A model generated the notes under the pieces. The model was not told the origin of the DNA and made no database searches. It saw only the letters and a list, made by a program, of their open reading frames with translations. A stretch of 64,000 bases of DNA from Heliocidaris tuberculata. Taxonomy: Eukaryota > Echinodermata > Echinoidea > Camarodonta > Echinometridae. Positions 47,457-58,861 of this stretch are shown piece by piece; the stretch's first letter is position 1; every line of letters starts with the position of its first letter. The DNA lies in contig CM046844.1 in NCBI GenBank assembly GCA_025618425.1, forward strand, positions 18,036,911 to 18,100,910. Reading direction: 5' to 3'. Both the position numbers and the translations under genes were made by a program.

Positions 47457-48770
47457 CTTAGTAAAGAACTGTGCTTCTATATACACAGGAGAAAATATTG
47501 TATTGTCAGAGTCGGTTATGAGATTAGAGAAACAAGGATAAGGAAGGACATATATAATTATCTATATGTAAGTCGTATCCTAACACATAAATTTTTTACT
47601 AGGATCATCCAGAATTCTCCTTTGATATTAAATTGCTATTACTGTGCCATCGATATCGGTACGGCGTAAGGTGTCTGGTCTTCAAGCTCTACTGACCATA
47701 TCGAAATGCTGCTTTCATGAGCCGCGATATGGCAAAATCGATCTGTCTGGAAAGGAAGTCGGGACACTGGCACCTTCAAACCACCAAATTAACATTCTCT
47801 TTCTTTTCCACTACCATTTTTACTTGTTCTTGTTGAAATTTTTTAAGACTAACTTGTCGACATTTACGGTTCGACAACACCCCCGGAAGTAGGGAAGTGC
47901 AGAAGAAGAAGGGAAAAGACGAACGATGAGCCCTTGATGAACCTGGAATTTTTGTTGTAACCCCCCCCCCTAAAAAAAAGTTGCCGTTTTCTACAAGTTC
48001 GAATGAGCCCGCTGTAAAATTTGTTTCCATGTCATTAGTTCATTTCTAAGAGCAACTACCTCGGATAGATGAAGACATGCACTTAAAGAGAGCCAGAAAT
48101 TCAGGAAAAGGAAGTACGGGCAGAAATAAGAAAGGAAAAATAGATAGAAAAAAGAAGTCTTTGAAAGATTTATATTCGTTTCGCGTATCTCCTAGCCGAG
48201 AAAGTTATCGACAAATTAAGTGACGAAATGTGAGCGTCACTCCAAACCCATCTCGAACGCTGAAGAAGGGCGGCGACCATGGGGGTATATTGGGGCAGTT
48301 GCAGCTCCCTCAATGTATATCATAATGCAGTGTTTGCCGTCCCCTTAACGCATGGCAATGCGTCAATATGCCACAGCGGTGTAATCAAGACATTGGTCTT
48401 TCGTTTCTTTTGTACAGTTTCCAATCTTGCGTCATTCTTCTCTTCACATTCAACCGTCGGTATCAGTCTCCTCGCCGTCCGCGTATGTATGCGAGGTCAG
48501 GTTGCATGCCCTTAGATTTTTTTCTTTTTTGTCCCTTTTCTCTTCAGTCTAGCTTCCTCGCTTTTATGCTCGCGCGCGAAGCTTCTTAGTTATTGATTGA
48601 AATTGGACTTAAATAGGAGAGCACAATTCCGTCTGGTAGTGGTAATGAATATGACTTCAGCCCCGCAGGTTGATGCCGTCATCCTGTGGGGGAAACGTGA
48701 TGGGAGATTGAGAGTTGGGAGCGAAAGGGAGGAAGAAGAAAAAGAAGAGGCAGAGATTGATAGTAGTGTG

Positions 48771-48775
<5 letters not shown>

Positions 48776-48822
<47 letters not shown>

Positions 48823-48836
48823 GGGGGGGAGGGGCG
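48776..48836. repeat. (GA)n followed by G run
   Basis: Pure GA of about 37 bp runs straight into about 19 nearly uninterrupted G. Spurious Arg/Glu/Gly frame. Confidence 0.9.
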
Positions 48837-48874
48837 GAGGATGAGAAGATAATGGGCCAGGTCGAGAAAGAAGA

Positions 48875-49376
48875 TTAAAGGGCAATCCCACCTTTGTAAT
48901 GAGATGATTTATGTGAAAGCAGAAAAATGAGAAAAACAGGATTATGAAAGTTTGAAAGAAATCGGACAAGGAATTAGAAAGTTATGGCTGTTTGAAAAAA
49001 TGAAAGATCACTACATCTATGCGAATCTCAAATTGGCAATTTAATGAGTCGATTGTGACATACTTGCGGACAACTCTAAAAATATATTGCAAACAGCATA
49101 TTTTTATAGGTCCTCATGAAAGAAAAAGATCCAACTGAGTAATACATTTTGAAACAAAATGACATTTTAGTCATTTTGTGTGTTGGAGCAAATGGGGGAC
49201 TTGTCCGCAATGACATCATAGTGAAACTCCCATACGTATAGTGATAACAACTTTCAAAAATTCATGACTTCCAGATTGCTAGCTCGATTTCGTTCAAACT
49301 TTCTCACCAATCTGCTTCTTTGATTTTTCCTCTTCCTTTCAGAGCAACTAGCCATTAAGGTTGGATTTTCCTGTGA
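48875..49376. mobile_element. fold-back MITE of the TTAAAGG family (copy 2)
   Basis: It starts ATTAAAGGGCAATCCCACC; the right end GGTTGGATTTTCCTGTGA is a decayed inverse. The interior motifs GTTTGAAAGAAATCGGACAA and AGAAAGTTATGGC recur inverted near 49256-49310. About 500 bp, no ORF. Bordered by GA microsatellites on both sides. Confidence 0.65.
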
Positions 49377-49433
49377 GAGAGGGCGCTTGAAAGGACAGAG
49401 ATAGGTAAAGAGATAGGAAGAGAGAAGGAGGGA

Positions 49434-49660
49434 GAGAGAGAGAGAGACACACACACACACACACACACACACAGAGAATGAGACAGAGAGAGGGAGATAG
49501 AATGAGAGAGGGATAGAGGGAGCGGGTGGGGGGGATGAGAAGATTAATAATGGGTCAGGTGGATAAAGAGATTGATAGAGTGACAGTGAGCTCGTGAATG
49601 TGTGTGTGTGTGTGTGTGTGGGTGGGGGTATGTGTGTGTGTGTATGTGTGAGAAAGAGAG
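49434..49660. repeat. GA, CA and GT microsatellites
   Basis: (GA)n(CA)n at 49434-49472, GA patches to 49520, and (GT)n with GGGTGGGGG at 49598-49650. Confidence 0.85.
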
Positions 49661-50454
49661 GGAGTGATGCAAGAAAGGTAATCGGAAATATTGTGAAAGA
49701 GAGAGGGAGATGAAGTGCAACAACTAGAATGATATTTTTTTTAATGAAAGAGAGAGAGAGAGAGAGGTGTAGTCCTTAAGCTAGAGAAAAAAAATATATT
49801 ATAGATAAAAAGCTTGTTCAGAGCTTAGGGACGTGGTTACCGAGATAATTTTCTCCGAGAAACATATTTTTTCTTTCTCCCAAAGGTTATTGACGGGAAA
49901 AAAATATGAAAATTCCTGTAAAGAAAGAATTCACTAGAGACGGTCTCAACCAATGGTATAGTCACGTGGTTTCAACAGTACAATGTGATCCGGAAATGAA
50001 AGAATTGTAAGGAAGAAAGGATGACGAGTGTTCGTGAGTTGTTGATGAAAATCCATCTCTTTGGGAGGAAGTTGTTGGAAGACTGGGGAAAATGAAACCG
50101 TATAAAATAAGCACGTACATGCCATCCACACACGCAGTGTCTTTCATATATTTCTTCGGCATACAATACGTTAATGTCTATACACTAAGTATACAGCCGT
50201 GACGAAAATGAGTACATAGAGTCAAAGTGATTATTATTGTTCATCTCATGCATATTAACAGAGACACCACAAAGTTGCTATAATAATAATAATAATGAAA
50301 ATTATTGAGTTTTTTTTTTATATATAAAGCACAATATCCATTATACGCATCGTGCTAGTTACATGTCACAAAGGATGACGATTGTAAAGAAGTTGAGATT
50401 ACAGTGCAATGTGGAAATGGAAATAAGTTTAGATGAAATTGTGATGTCTTTTTT

Positions 50455-50511
50455 GAGCCAGAAGAGCGTTAACCCTGTACAAAACGATGGGACTTAACGC
50501 CATTCTGGCTC
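50455..50511. repeat. 57-bp mini-hairpin, copy 1
   Basis: GAGCCAGAAGAGCGTTAA and TTAACGCCATTCTGGCTC pair at 16 of 18 positions across a 21-base loop. A related copy is at 52716-52754. Too short to be a standard MITE. A pre-miRNA-like hairpin or a tiny fold-back element are both possible. Confidence 0.6.
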
Positions 50512-51095
50512 CAAACAGCTTGATTTTGATGAAAGTTTTGAAGAAGTGTGCTCTTAGGGAAAACTTGAAAAAATATTACAGTTCATAATTTTTGAAAGGC
50601 TGTGGCAGCTGATTCAAAAAGAGTCGACTTTCAAACTCGAAATGTCTAAGTTCCTGAAGAAAAAAAAATGCCGGAAATATGAAGAAAGAAAAAAAAATGA
50701 AAAGGAAAAGTTCTTGTTAAACCCCTCTTTTGCTTATCACTTAGATGAGTAAGGGGAAATAATTGCAGTCGAATGGAATTTAATCATCATCCATTATCGA
50801 TTAAAGTAAAGAAATTTGCAGGAAAAAAAAAGAAGCTTATCGGTGCCACAAGAAAAATGTGCTAGGGCTTCGATCTTACGTCGAAATGGAACGGAAATGC
50901 CCCGAACCCAGGATGTCTAAAATGATGGAGAAAAATTAAATTCGATTTTTCAACATAAGTCATTACCACCATAATGAGCTTCGGCAAATAATCAATAAAA
51001 TTCATGCTCATGTACAAGCTATGTCACATTTTTTTGATTAGAAAGGTTGACCTGCCTGAGACATAAAGGGACATGCGGTACTTTGAGTAGAGAGA

Positions 51096-51104
51096 AAGAG
51101 AGAG

Positions 51105-51183
<79 letters not shown>

Positions 51184-51251
51184 GAAAGAGAGGAAGAGGA
51201 AGAGAGAGAGGGAAAGGGAAAAAGGGAAGGATCGAGGAGGAGGTAGGGAGC

Positions 51252-51295
<44 letters not shown>

Positions 51296-51297
51296 TG
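51096..51297. repeat. GA / GT / GA compound microsatellite
   Basis: (GA)n, (GT)n of about 40 bp, (GA)n, a GGAAGA-rich middle, then (GA)n. All long frames over it are artefacts. Confidence 0.95.
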
Positions 51298-52127
51298 AAT
51301 AATAGAAGTATTATGAAATTGAACGTGGTGAAGGAACTCAAAACGTCGAACTCGGGTTATTATCGGCTATTCCCCGCATTCCGACATTATTATTTATATG
51401 GGGAATTTACTGTACAACATTTAAACATTTAACGTGCTAAAAATTCACGAGGCTTTAAAAGTCATCAACTCTCATATTTCCTTCCGTCTGAGGCCTTCTT
51501 AAATATCCTTTTAAACTGTTAAATCTTTCCCTTCTCTCTATTCCTTTTTTTTATCGTTTTGTCATCTGTGGCTTCTTGTCTGAAGAAAATTACCACTTGT
51601 CATGCATCTTCCTCTTATCATCCTAGTATTATTCCCTTTTAATGACAAAAAATATGCATTATTCACACTAATGTTAGACGCTTCTCATTATACAGCACTT
51701 CATGAATCATTAATGTTAGCTTAATGTTACCGAGCTTGTTTCCACGGCATCGAATCACGATCTTTATTGATACATCAATGTTGTGTGCAACCTCTTTTCT
51801 CTGAACAGGTGCACACCGATCACCGAAATGGAGTAAACCAAGGCAGTATAACACATTGTGAACATCCCCTGCATTTTTGTTTTCACGATGGCCCAAGGGA
51901 TATTGGGAAAAGATCCTGCCGGATTCCACATTTCTATTCCATATTCCGTTGAATTATTGATACAAAGAAAATGTATACCTATTCCCACACGCAATCTGTA
52001 ATTCTTTTCTTTCATGTCTCGAGGCGAATTCTCTCATTTGATTAGATTGCGGGAGTGCCACTATCGCAGTGCTAGATCCCAAACTATTACGTGTTCTCTC
52101 ACCTTGCCCGCCGAGAAAACGGAGTTT

Positions 52128-52420
52128 AAAGATAAAGTTGATTTCTGGCCACGCGAATGAATTATGAAAGAAACTGTTTAGAAGACATTTGGAAAGGTTG
52201 ATACATAATACATAAAAACTGGTGCATACTGTTAGGTTTTTGAATCATCAGAATGATAACAAATTGACTCAATCATGATGAAAATCACACAGAGTAAAAT
52301 GCACACAGATATGGGTATATGGGACTACACACGCATGAGACATCAACATTTAGTCCAAAGTCAAGTTTCTAGTTTTCATTTGGAATGTTAGGTCATGATT
52401 TGTGAATCGGAATGACTTCA
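52128..52420 (+). repeat. dispersed repeat, copy C
   Basis: AAAGATAAAGTTGATTTCTG, GAAAGAAACTGTTTAGAAG, TGGTGCATACTG and GGTATATGGGACTACACAC occur in the order seen in copies A and B. The 3' part is lost or diverged. Confidence 0.65.
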
Positions 52421-52715
52421 AGATGGGTTTCTCTAACTGCAGTTCCCTCTCCACAACTCAAGATTCGCATTAAAAGTTACGAATGGCATCGTGGAAAAAG
52501 CTCGCGTCAGCAGAGACACTTCCATGTCAGTGCTCGTGATAAATGATGCATCTATCGTGTTCGCCTTTCCCGCGCTCACCCTACTCAGGATTCCTATTCC
52601 CTCGCTCAAGCTAGGCTGTTCTATCACTCCCTTTTCTGTTATCAGTTTGCTTTTGTAATGTCGATTTGCTTTCCCTTGTCATGCTTATCGTGTTAAGTGG
52701 TTCTATGTCGCTGTC

Positions 52716-52754
52716 AGCCAGAAGGGCAACTCAGAGTTTAACGCCGTTCTGGCT
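52716..52754. repeat. mini-hairpin, copy 2
   Basis: AGCCAGAAGGGC and GCCGTTCTGGCT are inverted with one mismatch. The right arm TTTAACGCCGTTCTGGCT closely matches that of copy 1 at 50455-50511. Confidence 0.55.
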
Positions 52755-52833
52755 CTTATCAGTATTTTCTTGTTTCTAAGTCACGCCCAACGAACCTTCC
52801 TTACCTATTTAGTTATTGCACTTTTAAATTAAT

Positions 52834-53108
52834 ACCATAACTATGACTCTAACTATCACTATAACTTTGACTATAACTATAACTTTAACTATAACTATAA
52901 CAATAAATATAACTACAACAATGACTATAACTATAACTTTACCTGCAACTATAACTATAACTATAACTACAACAATAAACATAACAATATAGCTATAACA
53001 ATATAACTCGAAGTATAACTTTAACTATAACTATAACATTAACTATAACTATAACTATAGGTATAACTATAGTATAAATATATAACTAGAAATATAACTA
53101 TACGATAC
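52834..53108. repeat. degenerate (AACTAT)n minisatellite
   Basis: About 45 units of ACTATA / AACTAT with ACTTTA, ACAACA and similar variants over 275 bp. One strand is strongly purine-poor. No coding potential. Confidence 0.9.
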
Positions 53109-53524
53109 AATGATTATTGTATTTGAATACTACCTCCACACAACCATGACTACAAACCCAACTTTTCTGTAGGTTTTTTTTTTTTGTTGTTGATTTTATT
53201 TGTTTCCATGATCGGTTTACATTTGTACATGAGAAAGCAAAATATAAGTATATAAATCAAATGGCATAATACAAAGGATAATACATATATAATAACAGCT
53301 CAGTATAATAAACATCTTCCAGTAGAGGTAATAAACGCATACAGTATATACACTTGTGGGGGAACCTATTAAAAGCGAGGCTTGTCGAGTTAGGTCCCCA
53401 TTTAACAAAGAAAAGGAGCTGGAAAGTAGAATTATGAGATTAAGATGAGAAGAAACAAAGAGAGGACGGAAATCAGCGGATGGAAACAAAAGAGAACATA
53501 AAAGGATTAACTTATAGAGAGTGG

Positions 53525-53525
53525 A

Positions 53526-53562
<37 letters not shown>

Positions 53563-53572
53563 AGAAAAGAGA
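53525..53572. repeat. GA microsatellite
   Basis: (GA)n of about 35 bp. The 148-codon plus-strand frame that starts here (53521-53967) ends in a poly-Gly run from the next G tract and matches nothing I know. Confidence 0.85.
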
Positions 53573-53937
53573 AGCGAAGTGCAGATCGAGATCAGCAACC
53601 ATGCGGCATTTTAGTATATGGTTTTAGCAAAAGAGATTTCAGTTCTTTTTTAAAACGGTGCAGTCTCTCTATTTCCAAGGAAGTGATGCATGTCTTACAA
53701 GAGTTGGTCTTTCTTTGTAATAAGGAAATTGTGAAAACGGAAGACTCCTTGGATATTACTGATGCAAAAACAGGGGCCAAGGACACATCGTTTTCTATTC
53801 TATCTTTCTACAAAGCGGTCAACTTCAAAGAAATGTTGTTTGTACCGCCGTCTTACTCCCGACCAAAACAATGCATCATCACGGATCAATGTGATGACAA
53901 AATTCAGGACGGATCCAGAGTGGGATGGGGTGGTCAT

Positions 53938-53964
53938 GGGGGGGGGGGGGGGGGGGGGGGGGGG
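53938..53964. repeat. 27-nt poly(G) tract
   Basis: Uninterrupted G run; quadruplex-prone and of uncertain true length. Confidence 0.9.
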
Positions 53965-53969
53965 TAGCG

Positions 53970-55520
53970 TTCTAGCATGATTTCTTGGTAACACAGTACT
54001 ATAAGCACTGTCAGGGCTATCGGATATGATATTATTCATGCAATCATTTTCTTTAGTAGAAATTAGAGTGACCAAATTGTGCATATTTCCGTCTAAATAT
54101 GCCCCCAAATGCCATTTGAATAATTATATTCCAACAAATCATTGGTTACTAACTTATCTTTGTTTCCTGTACGTATGCACAAAGTGAGATGGCGGGGTTT
54201 AGTCTAATTCTAGCGCAAACCAATCATATTTTCTATGAGGGGAGAAAGAAAAAAAAATCAATTTAGCCTTTATTAGCCATGCTAGAAATGCTAGAGGGAA
54301 TACGAATAATTCGATTTAATTTGATACAATACCTTCATTCATATACTATATACACAAACTGATCATCACATAAATCAATCTATATAGTGCGAAGGCCTGT
54401 ATGAAATTGTCCTGTCAAATTCAAATCGGCCTCTCATTTATAACACGTACGGGAAAAATGTCTACATATCGTCGCCCACTGCATGCCATTATGGTAGCTG
54501 TAAATAGTCCACGATGCGCCAATGACACGTTTCAAGGCTTGCGGGACCATTATAAAGTAATTGCGAACGAGATCGCTGGTGCTATTTCTTCCCTGCCTTT
54601 TTATGCATGTCCATTAATATACCAATTAGCAGATTTATGGAAGTAGTATAAGTTTTGTAGGCCTGTGCAAAAGGCCGAAATTCAGTTTGCGACTGCAAGC
54701 CAGGCTGCAAGACTAGAAGTATTATGAAATTGATTTTGTAATAATCTGCGGTTATCACTTATCATTACGTGCTCTTTCACTGCACCTGTTAAGAAATCGC
54801 TTCATATGCTTCACTATCAAGGGAAAAGGGTGTTGCGATATTTGTACTTTGATTGCGGCAGCTTTTCTTTGAATTACAACAAAGCGATTAACATTTCAGT
54901 TATTGTAGGATTTAGTCGAAATGTAACTCGTCTTGTGATTTGTTAGAATTTAACGCATTACGCCATGAACTAAGATAACATAAGTGTATATAGCCTACTT
55001 AAATCAACGTGGAATGACCGAAATTCAGAGTCACATTCATTTTATTGATCAATATTAAAAATTTAAAAAAACACAGAAAATTGGCCTCCACTGGCATAAC
55101 AAATACATGATTTCAGATCTAACAAAGACTTGTCCAGATATGTTTAAAAGCACATTGTAATAATGCAGGTTGTGAATGTTAAATGATCATGATTATAAAG
55201 CTGAATTTTAGATGAACTAATTGTTCAACGTTTCAAGTCAGCTGTCGAGGAATGTTTTGACTTTGACCCGAAAATATTCGAAAATGCTATTGAATTAATC
55301 GTACTCTCTTATCGTCCAAATATTTAAAACTGTTTTTGTCTCTGTACTTGTATTTCCCCTACTGTTTTTTCTACCCCCCCACCCCCTTAAACATCTATTT
55401 TGAAAAAAAGAGAGAAATGTTAAACCTCTCGTAGATGGCGTGAGTGACTTTTAATCAATAACTCCAAAGTGAGTATGCAGAGGAGAACGTTTCTCCTTAA
55501 TTCAAACCGTTATATTAAAA
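53970..55520. other. intron stretch without a recognised element
   Basis: AT-rich and apparently unique. No frame resembles a known family and no inverted or tandem structure stands out. Confidence 0.4.
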
Positions 55521-55570
55521 CGCATTAAGGGCTGGTCACATTTGTCCGGTAACGATGACGAGATTTTTTA

Positions 55571-55645
55571 TTAAAGGTACACCCTAGAGCTAACAGACAG
55601 GAGCATACCTACGCGTACTCACCATATAATAAGGTGTACCTTTAA
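55571..55645. mobile_element. 75-bp inner inverted-repeat element
   Basis: TTAAAGGTACACC and GGTGTACCTTTAA are exact inverse complements lying centrally inside MITE A. It may be an independent tiny insertion at TTAA, or the subterminal repeat of A itself. Confidence 0.55.
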
Positions 55646-55690
55646 TTGAAAATATTGATATCGTTATCGTTATCGGACAAATGTGACCAG

Positions 55691-55817
55691 GGGCCTGTAA
55701 CATAAAGAGATAAATCAATCTTTACGATTGATATCAATCGTAGGTCTATGGCAAACCATGTACTGAAGAGTTACAATTGATCGTAAGATTGATTGTATCT
55801 CTTTATGTTACAGGCCC
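55691..55817. mobile_element. MITE B nested in the end of MITE A
   Basis: GGGCCTGTAACATAAAGAGA (55691 on) and its inverse ending TGTTACAGGCCC (55817) form about 30-bp arms with one indel. A 3-bp CAG duplication (55688-55690, 55818-55820) flanks it. The element is 127 bp and inserted 7 bp from the original right end of MITE A. Confidence 0.8.
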
Positions 55818-55966
55818 CAGCCCTTTACAGCTAATATCATCAAGCAAACATGGACAAAGGGCATTTCAATCCTCTTCAACTCATATTCGTCAATGTGTCA
55901 TAAGTGGTTGGCCGCCCACGACTCAGCAATCTAAAGTCGAGAAACGGTCGCATTTGTGACAATGAC

Positions 55967-56090
55967 TTTTTTTTTCTTTTCTTTTCTTTTTTCTTTTTTT
56001 TTCTTTTTTTTTCTTTTTTCTTTTTTCTTTTTTTTTTTCTTTTTTTCTTTTCTTTTTTTTTTCTTTTTTCTTTTTTTTTTTTTTTTTTTA
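55967..56090. repeat. T-rich (TTTTC)n polypyrimidine tract
   Basis: About 125 bp of T runs broken by single C. It gives spurious Phe/Ser and Lys/Glu/Arg frames. Confidence 0.95.
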
Positions 56091-56684
56091 CAAAAAACAG
56101 CTGGACAGCAGACTGCAAGTCGAGATGCTGTCAGAAATTGTATATTTAAATATATGTTTCGGTTGAGATTGGAAGCTAATGATAGGAGAATTAACGGACG
56201 CAGGAAAACTGCTGATGACATTGCTTAAGAGAAGAAGGGAGTGCATGCGTTCTATTATAATATTGGACTAATGATAAGAAAGAAAATCAAGACTGTCAAC
56301 ATTTACATCTTCTAAGATATTCAACTAACTAACTTACAAAGACCATGTACCAAAACCCTCTGTGTAAGTGACAGGAATTTTAAAGACAATATAACACTTA
56401 AGTTAATGCATTATGACTAAAAATCCCCCCCAATTTTTTTTTACAGCAACTCAGAACTGTCGATATCTGAGCTTTAAATTATCCACTAGGATCAAAGGAA
56501 TTATTGACGAAAAATTCTTGGTGGTTAACCAATTTTTTAGATGGGCTTTAAGATGAAAGACAGAATCTTCTATAAATAAAATTTTGTGAAAAGTATAACT
56601 GAAATAAGTAGAGAGCATTAAAATATTACTGAAAAGGTGGGGTGGACAACAGATAGAAAAGAGGGACGTTGTGATAACAAAAAT

Positions 56685-56882
56685 GGGGTTCACTCGCTAT
56701 TCATAAGGACCGCTATTCATAGAAAACCGCTATTCATTTAACACGCGTTATGAATAGCGGACCTTATGAATAGTTATGAATAGTGGTCCTTATGTACGGA
56801 AGTCCTTATAAATAGCGATAGCGGTCCTTATAAATAAGTTGTCCTTATGAATAGCGGTCCTTATGACTAGCGAGGTTACCCC
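56685..56882. mobile_element. palindromic-word MITE with 8-bp target duplication
   Basis: It begins GGGGTTCACTCGCTATTCAT and ends with the imperfect inverse CTAGCGAGGTTACCCC. The 8-bp direct repeat ACAAAAAT flanks it exactly (56677-56684, 56883-56890). The interior is almost wholly built from the word CGCTATTCATAAGGAC and its complement, around eight to ten times. The 8-bp duplication suggests hAT-type transposition, although the terminus is not the usual CAGNG. Confidence 0.8.
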
Positions 56883-56993
56883 ACAAAAATTGCTAAGAGA
56901 TAACGACTTGGTAGAAAGTGATTACCAAAGGCGGCATGCGGTAACTTTATAAGAAACGACAAATAAAAAGGGCAGATGAATAGTGACGGAGGC

Positions 56994-57014
56994 GGGGGGG
57001 GGGGGGGGGGGGGA
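56994..57014. repeat. poly(G) tract
   Basis: About 20 consecutive G after GGAGGC. Confidence 0.9.
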
Positions 57015-57484
57015 TTAAAAAGAAAACCGTCGACTGATTTAGTCTTCGTACTTAAATTGATGGCAAGAGATATTATTTCCTTTCAAAACAAATATAATGT
57101 TTCGACCCAAAAGTATACAATCGCTTGAGCCGTGGGCTTTCAAACACTTGGCGGCTGTCAGTTTCAAGACAAAGCCCGAACGGGAAGATGTCATAGCGCT
57201 TTCCTTTGCGGTTTCTCCCCTCTCGCTTAGGATATAGTCTAGAGTGTGGATCTTAAATGGAAAGCGAGTGGACACTTTTTCGTTTCTATTTTGTTGCATA
57301 TTTATGCTATTGGACTTTCCAAGAAGGAAGAGGGATAATATTATCTTTCCGAAAGTGTTAACGTTTTGATATTCACACGACAGCATTTGCTAAAATGTAA
57401 AGTGATGCTATACATTTACTGCTTTGGAAAATTCGATTTCTCTGCGTATACCGAGGGAACGCCTTCTTCGTCATAGTAATAAAC

Positions 57485-57620
57485 TTGTTGTTGTTGTTGT
57501 TGTTGTTGCTGTTGTTGTTGTTCTTCTTCTCTTTTCATTTTCTTTCTTTCTTTCTTCTTCTCCCCCTCCTCCTCTTTCTTCTTCTTCTTGTTTTTCTTCT
57601 CTCTTTCCCTATCTCATCCC
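57485..57620. repeat. (GTT)n and CTT/CT-rich tract
   Basis: Nine or so GTT units pass into CTT, TTTC and CTCC-rich polypyrimidine sequence. The overlapping Val- and Leu-rich frames are artefacts. Confidence 0.85.
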
Positions 57621-57788
57621 CCTCTCTCCACACGCGCCCTATTACAGAAATATTCATGTGTTTAGAGAGTGCAAAAGGAGATGAAATGCTACTGGCTATG
57701 TTAACCTTTTATGTGCCACGCAAATGATCTCCCTGCGCCACGCAAAATTCCTCATGGGATAGTTATACCAAAGGCTTCAAGATTACTT

Positions 57789-58846
57789 TTTTTTTTGTAT
57801 TTATGTTTTTATTGAAAACCAAAAACAGAAACATAAAACACAAAAATAACAAACAAATATAAACATATATACATGTATATATATATATATATATATACAA
57901 TGAGTTAAGTCCAATAACATGCATCATAAATAAAAAGGGTATCTTAACATGTCTATTTACATAAAGTGAAAACAGAGGTTATTCAAAGGGTTTCTATTAG
58001 AATTTCAGATCAAAAGACCATTTTTTGAAATGTAAGCATAACTTATCATTCTTTTGTGCAATTTTATACTCAATATTCTTTTTTACTTTCAATAAAGCCA
58101 TAAAAGCTTCAAAGTTTAACTCAGACTTTTGAAACTTGCATCGAATGACATAGAATTTAAAGCATAAGAATATAAAATTGATACATGTATCGTGGCAACT
58201 GCCTGTATCAACTCCAAATACATAATTAAAATCTGAGTAAACAGTAAACTGACCTGTACATTTATCAGTGGCATCAGTAACGCTTTTCCAAAGATGTTTA
58301 ACCTTCTCACAATCACAGAACAAGTGTTTCAATGTCTCTGGATTTTTTTTACAAAATGTGCACAATGGCGAGTCAGTTCTATCTATCTTGAACAAGAATG
58401 AATTCAAAGCAAAAACGTTATGGAATATCTTAAAGTAAAAAGACTTCAGCTGAGTTTCAATGGTGCATCTAAAATTATGCTTGTGTATTTTTGACCATTC
58501 AACACTATTATCCTCAAGATCAAGCCATTCACTCCATTTTTTTTCAGCTTTTACACAGGAGGTGCAATCATTGTTCCGTAGTAACTGATAAGTATATTTA
58601 GGGACCTTCAGCTTTTTGACCAGAACAGCCTGAATTTTTTCAAAAATATCTTCTTCAACTTCCTGCGGTTGCACAAACCAATCTAAATAAATTCCATTCA
58701 TCAAGGAATCATATTTCCTTTGATCATTTATAGATATATCAAACTCCAGCACCAAATCTTCAAATGATTTTACATACGAGTTTCCTCTACTCAACTGTGA
58801 AATAAAATATATGCCTCTTTCATACCACGACGGGTAATAATAGTAG
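57789..58846 (-). mobile_element. 5'-truncated L1/Tx1-type LINE with 17-bp target duplication
   Basis: A perfect 17-bp direct repeat, AGGCTTCAAGATTACTT, flanks the insert at 57772-57788 and 58847-58863. On the minus strand the element ends in poly(A), seen as a T run just right of 57788, as expected of target-primed reverse transcription. It carries only the C-terminal part of ORF2 and about 200 bp of 3' UTR with a TA microsatellite. The 1058-bp copy is 5'-truncated, the usual fate of LINE insertions. An intact frame and perfect duplication indicate a recent insertion. It is antisense to the host gene. Confidence 0.9.
57997..58846 (-). pseudogene. LINE ORF2 C-terminal region (zf-RVT zinc knuckle), partial
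   Basis: The minus-strand frame is open from the truncation point (58846) to the stop at 57997-57999, about 283 residues, with no start of its own. The first residues (SWYERGIYFISQLSRGNSY onward) match the W-x-x-x-G-I-x-x-I pattern that follows the reverse transcriptase thumb in L1/Tx1-group ORF2. Further on, LCTFCKKNPETLKHLFCDC gives the C-x2-C-x8-H-x4-C knuckle of the zf-RVT domain. The endonuclease and the catalytic reverse transcriptase motifs are absent because of 5' truncation, so it cannot move itself. No internal stop or frameshift is present. The family is assigned from motif order; the clade is inference. Confidence 0.85.
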
Positions 58847-58861
58847 AGGCTTCAAGATTAC

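Larger units (their letters stand above)
55528..55824. mobile_element. MITE A (TTA target duplication), carrying two inner elements
   Basis: The left end AGGGCTGGTCACATTTGTCC (55528 on) pairs with CGGACAAATGTGACC (55674-55688) plus AGCCCT (55819-55824). The right end is split by MITE B at 55691-55817. Removing B and one CAG copy leaves a right terminal repeat that matches the left over 21 bp without mismatch. TTA flanks at 55525-55527 and 55825-55827. Non-coding. Confidence 0.8.

Noticed and set aside
47175..47541. Lysine- or serine-rich proteins over the CTT tract
   Set aside because: Every frame is open because the triplet repeat has no stop; pure simple sequence.
53521..53967. 148-codon open frame as a gene
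   Set aside because: It starts in a GA microsatellite (Arg/Glu run), ends in a poly-Gly run from a G tract, shows no domain, and has no splice or promoter context.
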